Assembly (NCBI RefSeq): GCF_020379485.1
Contig: NC_063452.1
Span: 57,495,338 to 57,559,337 of the forward strand
Direction of reading: 5' to 3'
Length of the DNA: 64,000 nt
Source: Brassica napus
Lineage: Eukaryota > Streptophyta > Magnoliopsida > Brassicales > Brassicaceae
In this document: positions 1-11,143 of the stretch, piece after piece
Layout: each line of letters opens with the position of its first letter
Position numbering within the stretch: the first letter of the stretch is position 1
The notes under the pieces: model-generated
Database searches by the model: none
Told to the model about the DNA's origin: nothing
Seen by the model: the letters and a program-made list of their open reading frames with translations, nothing else
Made by a program: the position numbers and the translations under genes

Positions 1-1825
1 AAACAATCTTGGCCTTGGTCAAATCAGTTGCTGTGCATTCAATGAACACATTCTTTGTCTGCAGGCTAATTGCTGAGTGTGCACCATTGATAATGGGTGG
101 CAAGGACAACACCGTTCTGCAAATGTTAACCTTCATTAGTTTCAGTTGATACAAATAGTTTACTGCAAAGAACCATTAAATACCTTTTACTGTCGTATAA
201 AACAGGGAAGACGGGTGAGCTCTCAATTATGTGTAGATACTTCTTCAACTTCAAATCGGACTGCAAAAAAAAGAATCAAAATAGTCATTAATAAGGTATT
301 TCTTGAGAACGGTTTTAGTCGGAGTAAATATTCAGACTCACAAAATTTCGTTAAGGATTTACCTTATAGAATTCAATTAGTTCGTCAGCCCTGAAGCTCT
401 TAGTCTGTACCAAGAGATTGGTATTGGTATTAGCCAGGGTAAAAAAATACAAAACCATCTTTTATAAGATGTTATCATAAAAAAAGAACATGTGCGATAA
501 AACTATCTGTCCTTACCAGCATGTTGATGCAAATGCTATAAAAAGCTAGAAATAAAATTTCACATCAATACAAGTAGCAGAGAAAGGTATCTTACTTGCT
601 TCAAAGGTACAAAATTTACATCCTTTGGCGACAAAGCCTGAAAATAAGAAGCAAAGAGCACAGTATCAATGGCCTATCCTAAAAGCACATATAGAAAGAA
701 ATATTGTATATAAGTTTGAGCATCATTTCAGCTACAGAAATGACACCAAACAAGAACAGTAGAGGAAGAGTAGAAGATAAATAACAAAAGTGTAAAAGAG
801 AAGAAAACTCACCTCATATGTGAAAGGGCCCTGTAATGTATCCAAGTCATGAGTTCCAATAGCAACCAGGGATCTTCGCCTGAATTATGCAGTGACGATA
901 AACGAATATCACATAGATGGCAGAGAATATTGGAATAAATGTAAAGGTAATACACAGAGATACATTTGCAGCTAACAGCAGATTGTATTTGAAACTGAAA
1001 AATAACATATATACCTGCAAATGTTCTGATGTAGCTTGTCCTGAAGATCGATAAAGCTGTTGTAACGAGCCTCATCGAAGGTTACCCCTCTTAAAACAGC
1101 ACAGACAACAAAAGGGCGAATCTGAGATGTCTGCAGAATGAAAAAAAAACATTAGTAACACAGAAAAGAAAAGCAAAAGGAGGTTGTTAAGATAGATATA
1201 CACACCTGATCAGATCTAACATTCATCCTAAGCATACTGTCCTTGCCGACGTCAGAAAGCCTGTATGTAGGTATCTCCTGCTTCTTGTTGAAAATGCGAA
1301 GAGCTTGAGCAATCCCCTCAAGGCAGAGCAAATCGTACCTGCAATGATTATTAAGATGTATCAGACTCTTCATTATCAGAAAATGCAGATGGTTTTATTT
1401 ACCTGTTGGCAGGAATATCAATCTTGTAGATGGTTTCTTCGTCTTTACCAGCTTCTTCTTCGATATGTTTTTCCTTCCTGATTATTGCTTTCTCAGTTGT
1501 CTAGTCATCATTGCACCAAAAAAAAAAAGAAGAAACTAATCAGTGGAAAAAAAAACAAATTAACCACGAAACCAAACAGAGAGAGAGAGGCACTGATGCA
1601 CTCACAACATCATCAAGCTCAATACCGAAACGGAAACACAGATCATCAAACTCTTCCCGAGCTACACAGTTAAAAAAAAAAACATAACGGAATCAAACAA
1701 ACAAGAAGTGAGAAAAAAAAAACACAAGTTGTGAGGACTGAAGAAGGAAGATTTTGTTAGGGTTTACTGTAGGATTCTCCAAGAGCAGCGAACAAACGAT
1801 CTCTTCCGACATTAACCGTAGGCAT
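1..1825 (-). CDS. Phenylalanyl-tRNA synthetase beta subunit (cytosolic), 5' part
   Basis: The enzyme charges tRNA-Phe in the cytosol as an alpha2beta2 complex. The translation starts [18 protein letters not shown] at 1825, the family's typical N terminus. Ten exons read in phase: 1768-1825, 1606-1661, 1403-1500, 1206-1338, 1015-1130, 813-879, 596-637, 363-404, 184-260 and 1-116; the last runs off the window. All junctions are GT-AG and the first 268 residues join without a stop. Recognisable blocks are [41 protein letters not shown] and [20 protein letters not shown], the last from the B3/4 editing region. The catalytic-like and C-terminal domains lie outside. The family is usually close to 600 residues, so a little under half is here. 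In Arabidopsis the orthologue is on chromosome 1, unlike the rest of this window. Confidence 0.93.
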
Positions 1826-2200
1826 TGTCGGATTATTTCCTGCGGAAGACAAAAAAAGATGAAGAGCTTAACGCTCGATTTTGGTTCGCCAGATTGAAAT
1901 TTTCACTCTAATTAGGGTTTAAGACCGCAAAATTCAGCTGTGATAAGATAAGATCTGAGTATATCAATGGATCGAGAGAGAACGTATCCCACAAGTAGCA
2001 ATCGATATAGTTTTCGATACAGATAGCCTAACGAATCCAACTAGTTGATCAGCAGGAGATATTGGTGAGAGATTGAACGGAGACTTACACGCTAAATTTG
2101 GCCGGGGGGTGTTGAACCGCGGCGGCGGCGGCGATGCAATGAGGATAGGGATACGCGCGAGTGGAGAGACTGAGGTGAGACGGAATGAAAAAAATAAAAC
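1826..2200 (-). promoter_or_regulatory. 5' leader and promoter of the PheRS beta gene
   Basis: The stretch upstream of the start codon at 1825 contains no ORF with recognisable similarity. A GC-rich patch at about 2100-2165 (clusters of CCG/GCC) is the most CpG-rich part and may mark the transcription start region of this housekeeping gene. No clear TATA box was seen. The boundaries are inferred. Confidence 0.4.
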
Positions 2201-3084
2201 GAGACTTTCTTTAGGTTTAATAAATAAATGTATTTTTTCGTTTTGCTTAGCGTTAATTAATTAATCCACGTCACTACAATATAGAGATTCGGTAGATTAT
2301 TATTTAGGTGGGCTGGGCTGGGCAGAGCAGGTTGAGAAAATAGACAAAAAAAAAAAAAAATCATAAACCTTACCCAATAGACAATAGTCGAAAGGGCTTA
2401 TTTGCCGAATAAACAAAAAATAATAATAATTAGATTTTTGGTAAAAGTTTAGAGAGATATACCAAGAGAAATAAGGACAGAGAAAATGTTTTTGATTAGA
2501 TAGTGGGTTTCTGTTTTTTTTTATGGTTATAGGGGCAGATATCCCTAGTTAAAAAAATCAGTGTATATATGGTCCTTTAATCGGAGAAAAAGTTGGACTG
2601 GCCAGCTTTCGCATCAAAAATTGAGTTGTTCTATAGACTACAAGAATACTTCGAAGACGTGAGCCTGATTTATATTCTTCGGATTAGAAATGGTCGTACG
2701 GACTCATTAGCGAGAGAAGCGAGGACCAGAGGATACATCTTGTCCCAAATAAATTAGATACAGAAAGACGAAAATGCTTTTCTGAGAATTGAACCAACAC
2801 TTGATCTATAGTTTAAATGGATAGCTGGCCAAAAAATTGGACAAAAGAAATATTACATAAATTTAATAAATTGCATTTCTCAAACTTGCAACACCCAAGT
2901 TCTAAACATGAATTAAAAAACAACCGTGATCTTAACATTAACTCCTAAGTACAGTAAATCAAAACTTCTAACATAACAATTTAGCCTATACAATTACTGA
3001 GACACCATTCCCAACCAAAAAACATTATATTATACAAATAAAAAAGAGAAATAAGAATGCTTCAGATTCAAGAAACATAAAACT
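2201..3084. other. Intergenic between divergent PheRS promoter and NIK1 3' end
   Basis: AT-rich, with a poly-A run near 2346. No ORF or repeat end was recognised. Roughly the first 150 bases downstream of the NIK1 stop (2930-3084) probably form its 3' UTR. Confidence 0.4.
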
Positions 3085-5600
3085 TCATCTAGGGCCAGAG
3101 AGCTCCATAGCTTGCGCAAGCAAAGTAGAGTCATCAGTAAGATCAGAGTATCTATCCGAAGACGACATCAACTCATTAACCCTACCGTTGCTCCCTTTCG
3201 AACCACTCTCTGATCTCCCTTGAGAAGCTTCCCATCTCTCAGCAAGCCCATCTCCTTCCAGCATCCTAACAACCTCAGACATCTTCGGTCTATGCCCAGG
3301 CAAATACTGCGTGCACAGCAACGCCACTCTCACCATCTCCTCCAGCTCAATCTCATCGTAGCTCTTCTTATCCTTCAGCAGCTCTTTATCCACAAGCACC
3401 TCGAGTTTCTTCTCAAGATGTATCTTCTTAACCCACTCGAGCATAGCGCCTTTCTGGTTAGCCGCTTTACCAAACTCAAGCGCTCTAAGGCCCGTTACAA
3501 GCTCAAGGAGAAGAATCCCGAACCCGAAAACATCGGTTTTCTCGGAGGATTGACCAGTTGAGAGATACTCAGGAGCGATGTGACCTACCGTGCCTCTCAC
3601 GGCAGTTGTTACATGAGTGTCTTGGTGATCAAGGAGCTTAGCTAAACCGAAGTCGCCAACCACGGCTTCACAGTAGTCATCGAGGAGTATGTTCGCAGCT
3701 TTGACGTCGCGGTGGATGATCTTGGGATCACACTGCTCGTGGAGATACACGAGCCCTCTCGCGGCTCCTATGGCTATCTTCTTCCTGACGCTCCAGTCGA
3801 GAACCGGTTTGGCTTTCATTCTGGAAGCTACGCTTCCGTTAGACATGTAAGGGTAAACAAGAAGCTTCTCGGCTTGGGTGATGCAGAAGCCGTAGAGTCT
3901 CAATAGGTTTCGGTGAACGGCTAAGCTGATCATTTCGACTTCTGTCTGGAACTGAATCTCTCCTCCTAACGCGTTTCCATCTTTGAGACGTTTCACCGCG
4001 ACCACGGTGTTGTCTGTGAGCGTGCCTTTGTATACGTTCCCGTAGCCTCCTTTCCCTAAGAGGTTCTTGCTGCTGAAGTTGTTCGTAGCGATCTGAAGCT
4101 CCCTGAAACCGAATCTCCTTAGGTTTCCTAGTGAGACTTCCTCGTGATGATGATGCCCATCTTTGACATCAAAGAATGTGTTTTGGTTATGTCTTTGTCT
4201 CCACCAGAGAAACAACCCAACAACAATGAAGATCAATGATACAATCCCAACGCTGGATCCAACTGCGATTGCCATTTTGTGATTCTTTGATCTCCCAACG
4301 TACAAAGGAGCTTTAAGAAAGAGAGAAAGCAGTTGTTAGTAATGCATATGATCATACCAAGATTGAAGTGTGTTCAAGTACTTTTGCTAGTTACCTCTAG
4401 TTTCATTTAAGTTCATAGACATTGGTATCAATGTAGTTCCGTTGCAGTCTGGTTCCTTACCCGTGGGACAGATCAGCGGGTTCCCAACTATGCTGTAATC
4501 AAAAGGGAAACTATTTTAGTTGATCAAATGCTATATAAAGAGTGAGACATTGAGAAAGAATGAATCACCTAAAGGTCTTTGCGGCAAATCTTGGGACTGG
4601 ACTACTAAGATTGTTGTATGACAAATCTCTAGAAAAAAGAAAAAAAAAACAGATCAAATCTCGACCGCACATTAACTGGTTAATGTTTAATGTGAACTGA
4701 TTGATGAATTTTAGCTTACAGTAAGACAAGTTGAGTCATGTTGGATAGTGACAGAGGTATTACTCCAGAGAGAGAATTGTTATTAAGCCTCCTGATCATA
4801 CACATATATATCAAGATCACAAACTAAAAGATTTTTTAAACAAATTTAGTTCTAGTCTTACAGGTATTGCAAGCTTCGTAGATTGCCCACTGAAAAAGGA
4901 ATTTCACCGTGGAAGAAGTTATCAGAGAGATCAAGAGTCTCAAGCCTTGTAAGCCTACCAATCTCAGAAGGGATTTTTCCTGTTATGTAGTTGTTCTGCA
5001 ACAGCCTGCAAGAGCAAAAAAAAAACTCATCAAAAACATACACAAAAAAATAATCAAAAATTATTTAAAGTAAACAGTAAGTACTTACACAATCCTAAGA
5101 TTTGTTAAGTTGGTAATGCTTGGAGATAGTGTACCAGATAAGTTCTGACTAGGTGTGCCCCTGTAATAAAAATTAAAGCATTTCCTCTTTTAATTAACAT
5201 TAAAAATGGATGTAATGATGTAAATGTGAAACTTACAAGCCAATGACAAAGTTTTCTGAAGAACAAGTGACCATTGTCCAGCTACAAGGATCAACAGCAT
5301 CTCTATCCCAGTTATCAAGAACACCATGAGGATCATGTAATGAAGCTTTTATGTCCATCAAAGCTTGCACTAAAGAAATATTCAATTCCCACATTAGTTT
5401 GGGATCAAGAACTTGAAAAGTGAGGAATACAAAAAAAAAAACTAGAAAGCTAAGGAGTGAGACTGAAGATTTAAACTTTATGATGGCTTACCTTCAAAGT
5501 TAACTCCTTTAGAAGAAAGCAAACCGCTCACAGAGCAGAGAAGGCATGAAAATCCCAAGAAATAAACTAAAGATCTTCTCATCATCATCGTCATCATCAT
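3085..5600 (-). CDS. NIK1: NSP-interacting kinase 1-type LRR receptor kinase
   Basis: Plasma-membrane LRR-II receptor-like kinase of the NIK/SERK family. Arabidopsis NIK1 is a defence kinase that binds a geminivirus nuclear shuttle protein and down-regulates translation through RPL10. Exons 5492-5600, 5237-5369, 5089-5160, 4862-5005, 4720-4791, 4569-4628, 4395-4492 and 3085-4310 join in phase to 637 residues; I recall about 638 for Arabidopsis NIK1. Order: signal peptide with a Met-rich start, LRRNT block ending WTMVTC, about five LRRs ([33 protein letters not shown] and so on), a transmembrane helix ([20 protein letters not shown]), then the kinase with [15 protein letters not shown] and DFGLAK, an RD kinase. 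The activation loop [11 protein letters not shown] holds the regulatory threonines. The LRR exons are 72-nt modules typical of this family. NIK2 and NIK3 match less well than NIK1. Confidence 0.96.
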
Positions 5601-6204
5601 AAGTATAGTACTCTCCTTTGCTGAAACAGAGAGAATGAGAAGAAAAGAAGATGCACTCAGTTTACAGATAATTTGGTATTTGATGGAGATATAGAGAGAG
5701 TGAGATAGAACAAATCTTTATGTTTTTTTTTTTTGCTTTTAGATTTGGTTTAAATTATAAACATTTCAACATCAAGAAAATTTGCTTTATATGGTAAAAG
5801 AAACCCACTTCACCAAAAGCATGATCTTTATTTAAAAAGAATTATTTTTTATGTGTCAGAAATTAAATTAAAAAAATGGAAATGACATATCAGATTCACT
5901 GGTAGTCTAAAGTGAAATTCATAGCATGCTTGTCGATAAAGCTTTTGTGTGTGGGGAGACCGTTAAAAGTAATAAACTGATATTAAAAATGTAAAAAAAT
6001 ATTAATATTTGCCCATATACTTGTAGAGGACAAGAATAGTCAGTAGAGCAATTTGTATTTCAAAAATTAACAAGGGTAGAACAGGATATCAGAATATTGT
6101 TCTTTTGCTAGCTGCCACCCTGTCATGTTTTTGTCTATGGTTTCTTGTTTTTTTTTTTTTTTGGTAATCTATGGTTTCTTGTTTTTTTTAAATATATGTT
6201 TTCA
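5601..6204 (-). promoter_or_regulatory. NIK1 upstream region
   Basis: AT-rich upstream region of NIK1. Purine-rich GAGA/AGAGAG tracts sit just before the start codon (5625-5705), typical of a plant 5' leader. No coding content was recognised. Confidence 0.35.
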
Positions 6205-6468
6205 CATTTTTTCTTTCTTTTTTTTTTTTTTCGATAATCCAGGGGTTTCCTACTTACGTGAATCATTCCCCTGGGTCCGGTTAGGCAGCGGTCCACTTCA
6301 CCCGGGAGGGCTTTACCTGGGCTGGGGATAAGGCCCAACACCCAATACCGTATTTGGTGACAGAATGGGCAGTTCGCCTCCGTCTGGCGTCGAACCCGTG
6401 AGCATGACAATTGGCTCACAGGATCCTTACCAAGTGAGCTACCTCGTCCCGTCATTTTTTCTTTCTTT
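6205..6468 (-). mobile_element. tRNA-derived SINE with perfect 16-bp target-site duplication
   Basis: On the minus strand the element begins GACGGGACGAGGTAGCTCAC. It carries an RNA polymerase III A box (TAGCTCACTTGGTAAGG) and B box (GGGTTCGACGCC), then a body without ORF, ending in a poly-A tail (poly-T at 6221-6231 on the plus strand). The 16-bp sequence CATTTTTTCTTTCTTT occurs at 6205-6220 and again at 6453-6468, an exact target-site duplication, so the body is about 6221-6452. The intact boxes and perfect duplication point to a fairly recent insertion. ORF-like reading frames here are not genes. Confidence 0.9.
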
Positions 6469-6922
6469 CCTTGTCATTTCTATTTACAATTATATAAATG
6501 TTTCTTATATGCGTTCCAAGAAATATGTTTCTTATATACTGAAGAATACTGATGGAAATAAGTTATTCAAATTGAATGGGATGCTTAACACTGAAATTTT
6601 ATATGTTTTCACAACAAACAGATAGAAATCAACTTGCCAGTTACAAAAACAAAACAGAAAAAATCAACATGTCCATGCAACTTTTTATCCTCGGTATAAA
6701 TATGTGTACATGTAATAACTTTAGGGTAATGCGCTTTCGAGAATGTTAGAACTTCGATGAGAAGACTATGGGAAAGAAAGAAGAAAAAAGATAAACTCTC
6801 AAAAAAATCTGTATACTTATTGATTTTGTTGCCCACTCAATCTTGAGCATCTTTGTCTTCTCGATGTGCGGTAAACTGATAATACGAAGATATTAAATAT
6901 AATGATGCGCCAGTAATTAGTA
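6469..6922. other. Intergenic, no feature recognised
   Basis: AT-rich DNA between the SINE and the first MITE. No ORF with recognisable similarity was found. Confidence 0.3.
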
Positions 6923-7172
6923 ATCCCTCTGATCCTAAAAAATCCATATTTTAGTTTTTTTACACATTTTAATAAAACACATTAAATCTACATAATTTTT
7001 TTGTGTTTATCTTCTTTCCACAATTTTAAGCCAATAAAAAATCAATTAGTGCAATTAAGATTTTTGAAATTTGCAATTAGTTAATAAAACATGCATTGAA
7101 AATGTAAAAAATAAATCTTTTAGAAACAAAATTTTTCTCTAAAATATGTATCTTTAAAGAACGGAAGGAGTA
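6921..7172. mobile_element. Stowaway-like MITE 1
   Basis: A 248-bp element (6923-7170) flanked by TA dinucleotides. Its imperfect terminal inverted repeats of about 32 bp begin with the family's CTCC-rich signature (left TAATCCCTCTGATCC, right end ACGGAAGGAGTA) and both run into ATATTTTAG. There is no coding capacity. A TA target and TIRs of this kind point to the Tc1/mariner (Stowaway) superfamily. Confidence 0.75.
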
Positions 7173-7177
7173 TTTAA

Positions 7178-8303
7178 TCTATTAAAACTGAAGTACAATT
7201 AGTACTTAACCCTAATTTTTTCTTAATATTTACGATCTAATGCCACTAGGTTTTTTTGTCATTTAACTACATTACTAAACCATCATAGACCAATTGAAAT
7301 AAATCAAACAATACTACTAAAATTTTGAAATCCTCTTACCAATCCAATAATCATATATAGTAATTACTGATAAGATTGACACGTTTCCGATTTTCTAAAT
7401 ATACTAATATTGTTTTTATTATACCACAATCCTCATCATAGGCCTTTAATATAAACAAATCTAAAAATCAAATCACAAATAACCAAATAGGTTAACCTAA
7501 TTAAAACAAAAGGAATAATTATTAATAACTTCTAAATACATATATTTCTTTTACAAAATGTTTTACTCACGTTTGACCGTAAATTAGTTTTGATTTCTTA
7601 ACCTACACACACAAGAATCATCGATATATATATATATACATAAACAAATTAAAAATATTATATAATATGTCATTTTGTGCAAAAATGATATGACAATTAC
7701 AAGTGTGGGTTAATAGCGGATTTTTAGGCTTTTATTGGATTCTATCAAAATTTTAATTAACGAATTTTTAATTAAATCTGAACTTGGTTAAGTACAGAAC
7801 GCCAGATCTACCGGTTCAACCACAAATCTAGGTCGGATATGAAAACATTGCTTTGAAAGTAAACATTACAATATAGCACTTTTAAATTATTATTTTTCTA
7901 ATAAAAAGTTAAATACTAATGCAAATTTTATCAAAATTGTTCAACAAAACAATAATCGCGCTTTCATAAATAGTAGTAACTTCTAAATCGAATATGGATT
8001 AAAAATAGTGTAGATTGATGGTTAGAACTATGATACAAATATATGATAAAAGAAATTCATTTTCAATTTAAAATCGACAATTCATATCATTACTACAATT
8101 CAATAATTAGAAGATATTTTTCAATATAGAATATCTATACTATTAAAAATATATTTCAAACAAATACCACATTTAAAAAATGATAAAAATATAAAAAAAT
8201 TAATTGTGAACACTTAAAACAAAAATAATGAAATTTTTTTAATTCAGTTTTAGATCAATAAATGAAAAAGTAAACCCGCGCTTTAAGCGCGGGTCAAAAC
8301 TAG
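7178..8303 (+). mobile_element. Non-autonomous Helitron 1
   Basis: The 5' end reads TCTATTAAAACTGAAGTAC and directly follows the host base A at 7177. The 3' end has the hairpin CCCGCGCTTTAAGCGCGGG followed by TCAAAACTAG, and the host T follows at 8304. TC start, GC hairpin, CTRR end and insertion between A and T are the Helitron signature. The 1126-bp body is AT-rich with no RepHel coding, so it is non-autonomous. It lies only a few bases after MITE 1. Confidence 0.85.
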
Positions 8304-9755
8304 TTCATCCTTAATTTTGGAACACGCTAATTTAAGAGTTTCTACTGGAGTATAATGTGTGGGTGGTTAAATGCGTAAAGTATTCTGTCTCTCTATAGAC
8401 ATTTGATGGTTCAGTCCTTGCCTGAATTTTCTTTTCATTTGTGTGGAATACTTTGTCCTTTTGCATGGAAAAGGAATAGATTCGATAAATCCTACTAAAA
8501 GCTAAACGTTTTAATATAACAAAATGATATCTAACTTTCATATATAACAAAATGATCGTCAAATTTTTTTAATATAAAGTTTTTTCTTAACATTCGAAAC
8601 AAAAAAGACTTTAAGTCTTTAACCCACTTTTCATTTTACAGCTACAAGTTAAATTTACTATAAGATATTTGATATGATGTACTAATAGATTTATACATAT
8701 GTACATATACAGATTTGTTTGAGAAAAAATTAGATAATAAGATAACCCATAAGCCAAGCACAAGACATTAAAAATTTAACCTTACAATTTGTCCAAACTG
8801 CTTGTCCTTATCACTAGGTGTTCTCTATGTGTGAGTTGGCAGTTATATTGTGACAAGCACTTGCATCTGTTGAAAATATACATATACTATATAGTGTTAA
8901 AACAAATATGATTTATTTTAGTCTTTTAAGTTAAAATTTTCTTATATTATTCGTTATAACTTTTACAAAGACTATCCAGAAACTACAGAAGACTAGTTTT
9001 ATCATATTAGGATTTTAGTAGAAACTAAGCAATTTATACATTAGTTTGTTTTCACAATGATAAAAACAATACACATTCTGAAAAATCGATTTAATACAAA
9101 ATGACAGTTTTAATGAAATTTTAGATTATATCCATTGTATTCCTCTATTTTTACTTCTAAAATAAAACAACTCTAAAATAGAAATATATTTTTCTCCAGT
9201 GTATTCTATTATTTTTATCTCTATAAGATATATTTTCAAAAGGTTTTATTTTAATTTTATAACAAGTACCTTTTACTTATGAAGTCGATAATTAACCCAT
9301 GTACTTTTAACTTTTACAAGATTTTCATAAAATTATGACTTTTTTTAAAAGAAAAATTCATTTAAAAGACTATTATATAAATAAAATGTGTGATTCTATG
9401 TTTATAGAAAACTTTTTGTTTTACAAAATAGTTGTATTAGTTATAATTATAAAAATTTAAAATTAAAGAACTATTTTATATAAAAAACTATGATTCTATA
9501 ATGGAGGAATGCTATTTTTGATTCTATATATAGAGATAAAAATAGCAATATATATTTTAGAAGAATGAATAGAGATGGGTTGGAGTATTTTTTTCTTCTA
9601 CTATAGCATTTAGAAATGGAAATAGCAAGGGGTAGAAAATCCTCTCAAATGCGATCTTAGGGTTATGTGAGGGCAGTTGACAAAAAGGGTTATATGAATA
9701 CTAACCTATCATTTTTTTGTCTCTCAGACTAGACTAAACTAAACTAAAAAAAACT
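8304..9755. other. AT-rich intergenic, probable old transposon debris
   Basis: No gene recognised. The stretch 9100-9640 contains mirrored phrases (ATTCTATTATTTTTATCTCT near 9205 and TATATAGAGATAAAAATAGC near 9527) that look like degraded arms of an inverted-repeat DNA element, but I could not fix its ends. Confidence 0.3.
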
Positions 9756-10019
9756 ACTCCCTCTGTTTCATATCAAGTGTCATTTTAACTCATTTTTTTT
9801 GTTTCACAAAGAATGTCATTCTACAATACCAATGTAATTTATACAACCTTTCAATTCAAAATTAATTGCAAAATGCATTGATTTTATAAATAAATTGATT
9901 TATCTAAAATACTATTGGTTAGATATGTAATATTAATGAAAACATAAATACATTTTAATAAGCTCCTTAATATGTGTGAAAAGTGTCTAAGTGACACTCT
10001 TTGTGAAACGGAGGGAGTA
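9755..10019. mobile_element. Stowaway-like MITE 2
   Basis: A 261-bp element (9757-10017) flanked by TA. The left TIR starts CTCCCTCTGTTTCATATC and the right end is GTGAAACGGAGGGAG, matching over about 28 bp with a few differences (GTGTCA / TGACAC inside both arms). There is no coding potential. Its TIR differs enough from MITE 1 to be another family or subfamily. Confidence 0.8.
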
Positions 10020-11143
10020 AAAAACTAAAAAGCTATACGTATTGTTAATTTGCCAGCATATTAACCAAAATTTGAAAGCGTACGTATTTCAAATAATCTT
10101 TACTCATTTCTCATGTCAAGAATCAATTACATAATAATATTCTTTTGTGTCTAGTTTTCCATCAACAAAACAAATATTGTTGGAGTAATATGTATCACCC
10201 TGATCACGCATTAAAATGATATTCCAACATTCTAATTATTCAAAGATATTCACATTCGTACATTATGGTTATCTTCATAGATGCGTACCGAACTGTAAAC
10301 AAAGAAGAAACAAACAAAATACTAATATTGTTGGTGAACAATAGTATACTAGTCCAAGAATTACTTTCCAATAATTACTTTCCCAAGCGTCATTGCTAGT
10401 CAAGTTTTTATAGTTTGGTCCACGTGACACGGTTTCTTAAAACTCGATTTATGAGAATCAATCATTTAATATTTAATGTTTTTTCTCGTCGATTTGACGT
10501 TTGATGGAAAATGGGTTCTGTAAATTTCAGAGGAAACAAATAAAAATCATATATACTGTAATATGTATAAGAATATAAGATTGCAAAACATGACATGAGA
10601 TATTGTGCAGAATGCAGATAGAGAAAGATGGTTCCAAACTTCAGTCCTATGCCTGAGGGCTGAGGTGGTGGAGGAAAACTGTATCAACTTCAATAATGTT
10701 AGGGGAATAGTATATGATGACATTATATTATATTATTGGCGTCTCTTCTTTGAATTCACAAATTGCTTCGTCTGATTTATACTACCACAAGTTACATATA
10801 TAATAAATTTGATACAGAACTTGTGGTCGCAAAAATAGGTATTTAGATTAAAACAAAGATATATATAATTGCTCATCTTTCCATTGGTCTAAACTCTATA
10901 GTAGAAACTGCATTTTACTATACCTTTTCTTTGTGTTACTGAAAATACTCACGTGACGGTTTCTCATATATGAGTCAAGAATTCATGCTAAGAAGAAAAT
11001 AATTAAAATGGTTACGCATATGTATTGTATTGACCAAGATAGGGGTATATGTAAAAAGAGCTACATTGATAGTTTATCATTTTTAGTTCGGGTTTTCGAG
11101 TGATCTAATTCGTGTATGACGATTCAAACTATTTATGCGATTT
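10020..11143. other. Intergenic, no feature recognised
   Basis: AT-rich unique-looking DNA. Several long A/T runs are present, but there is no coding region, repeat end or RNA gene I can support. Confidence 0.3.

Noticed and set aside
6125..6625. Overlapping short frames on both strands
   Set aside because: They run across the SINE and its poly-T tract; chance ORFs.
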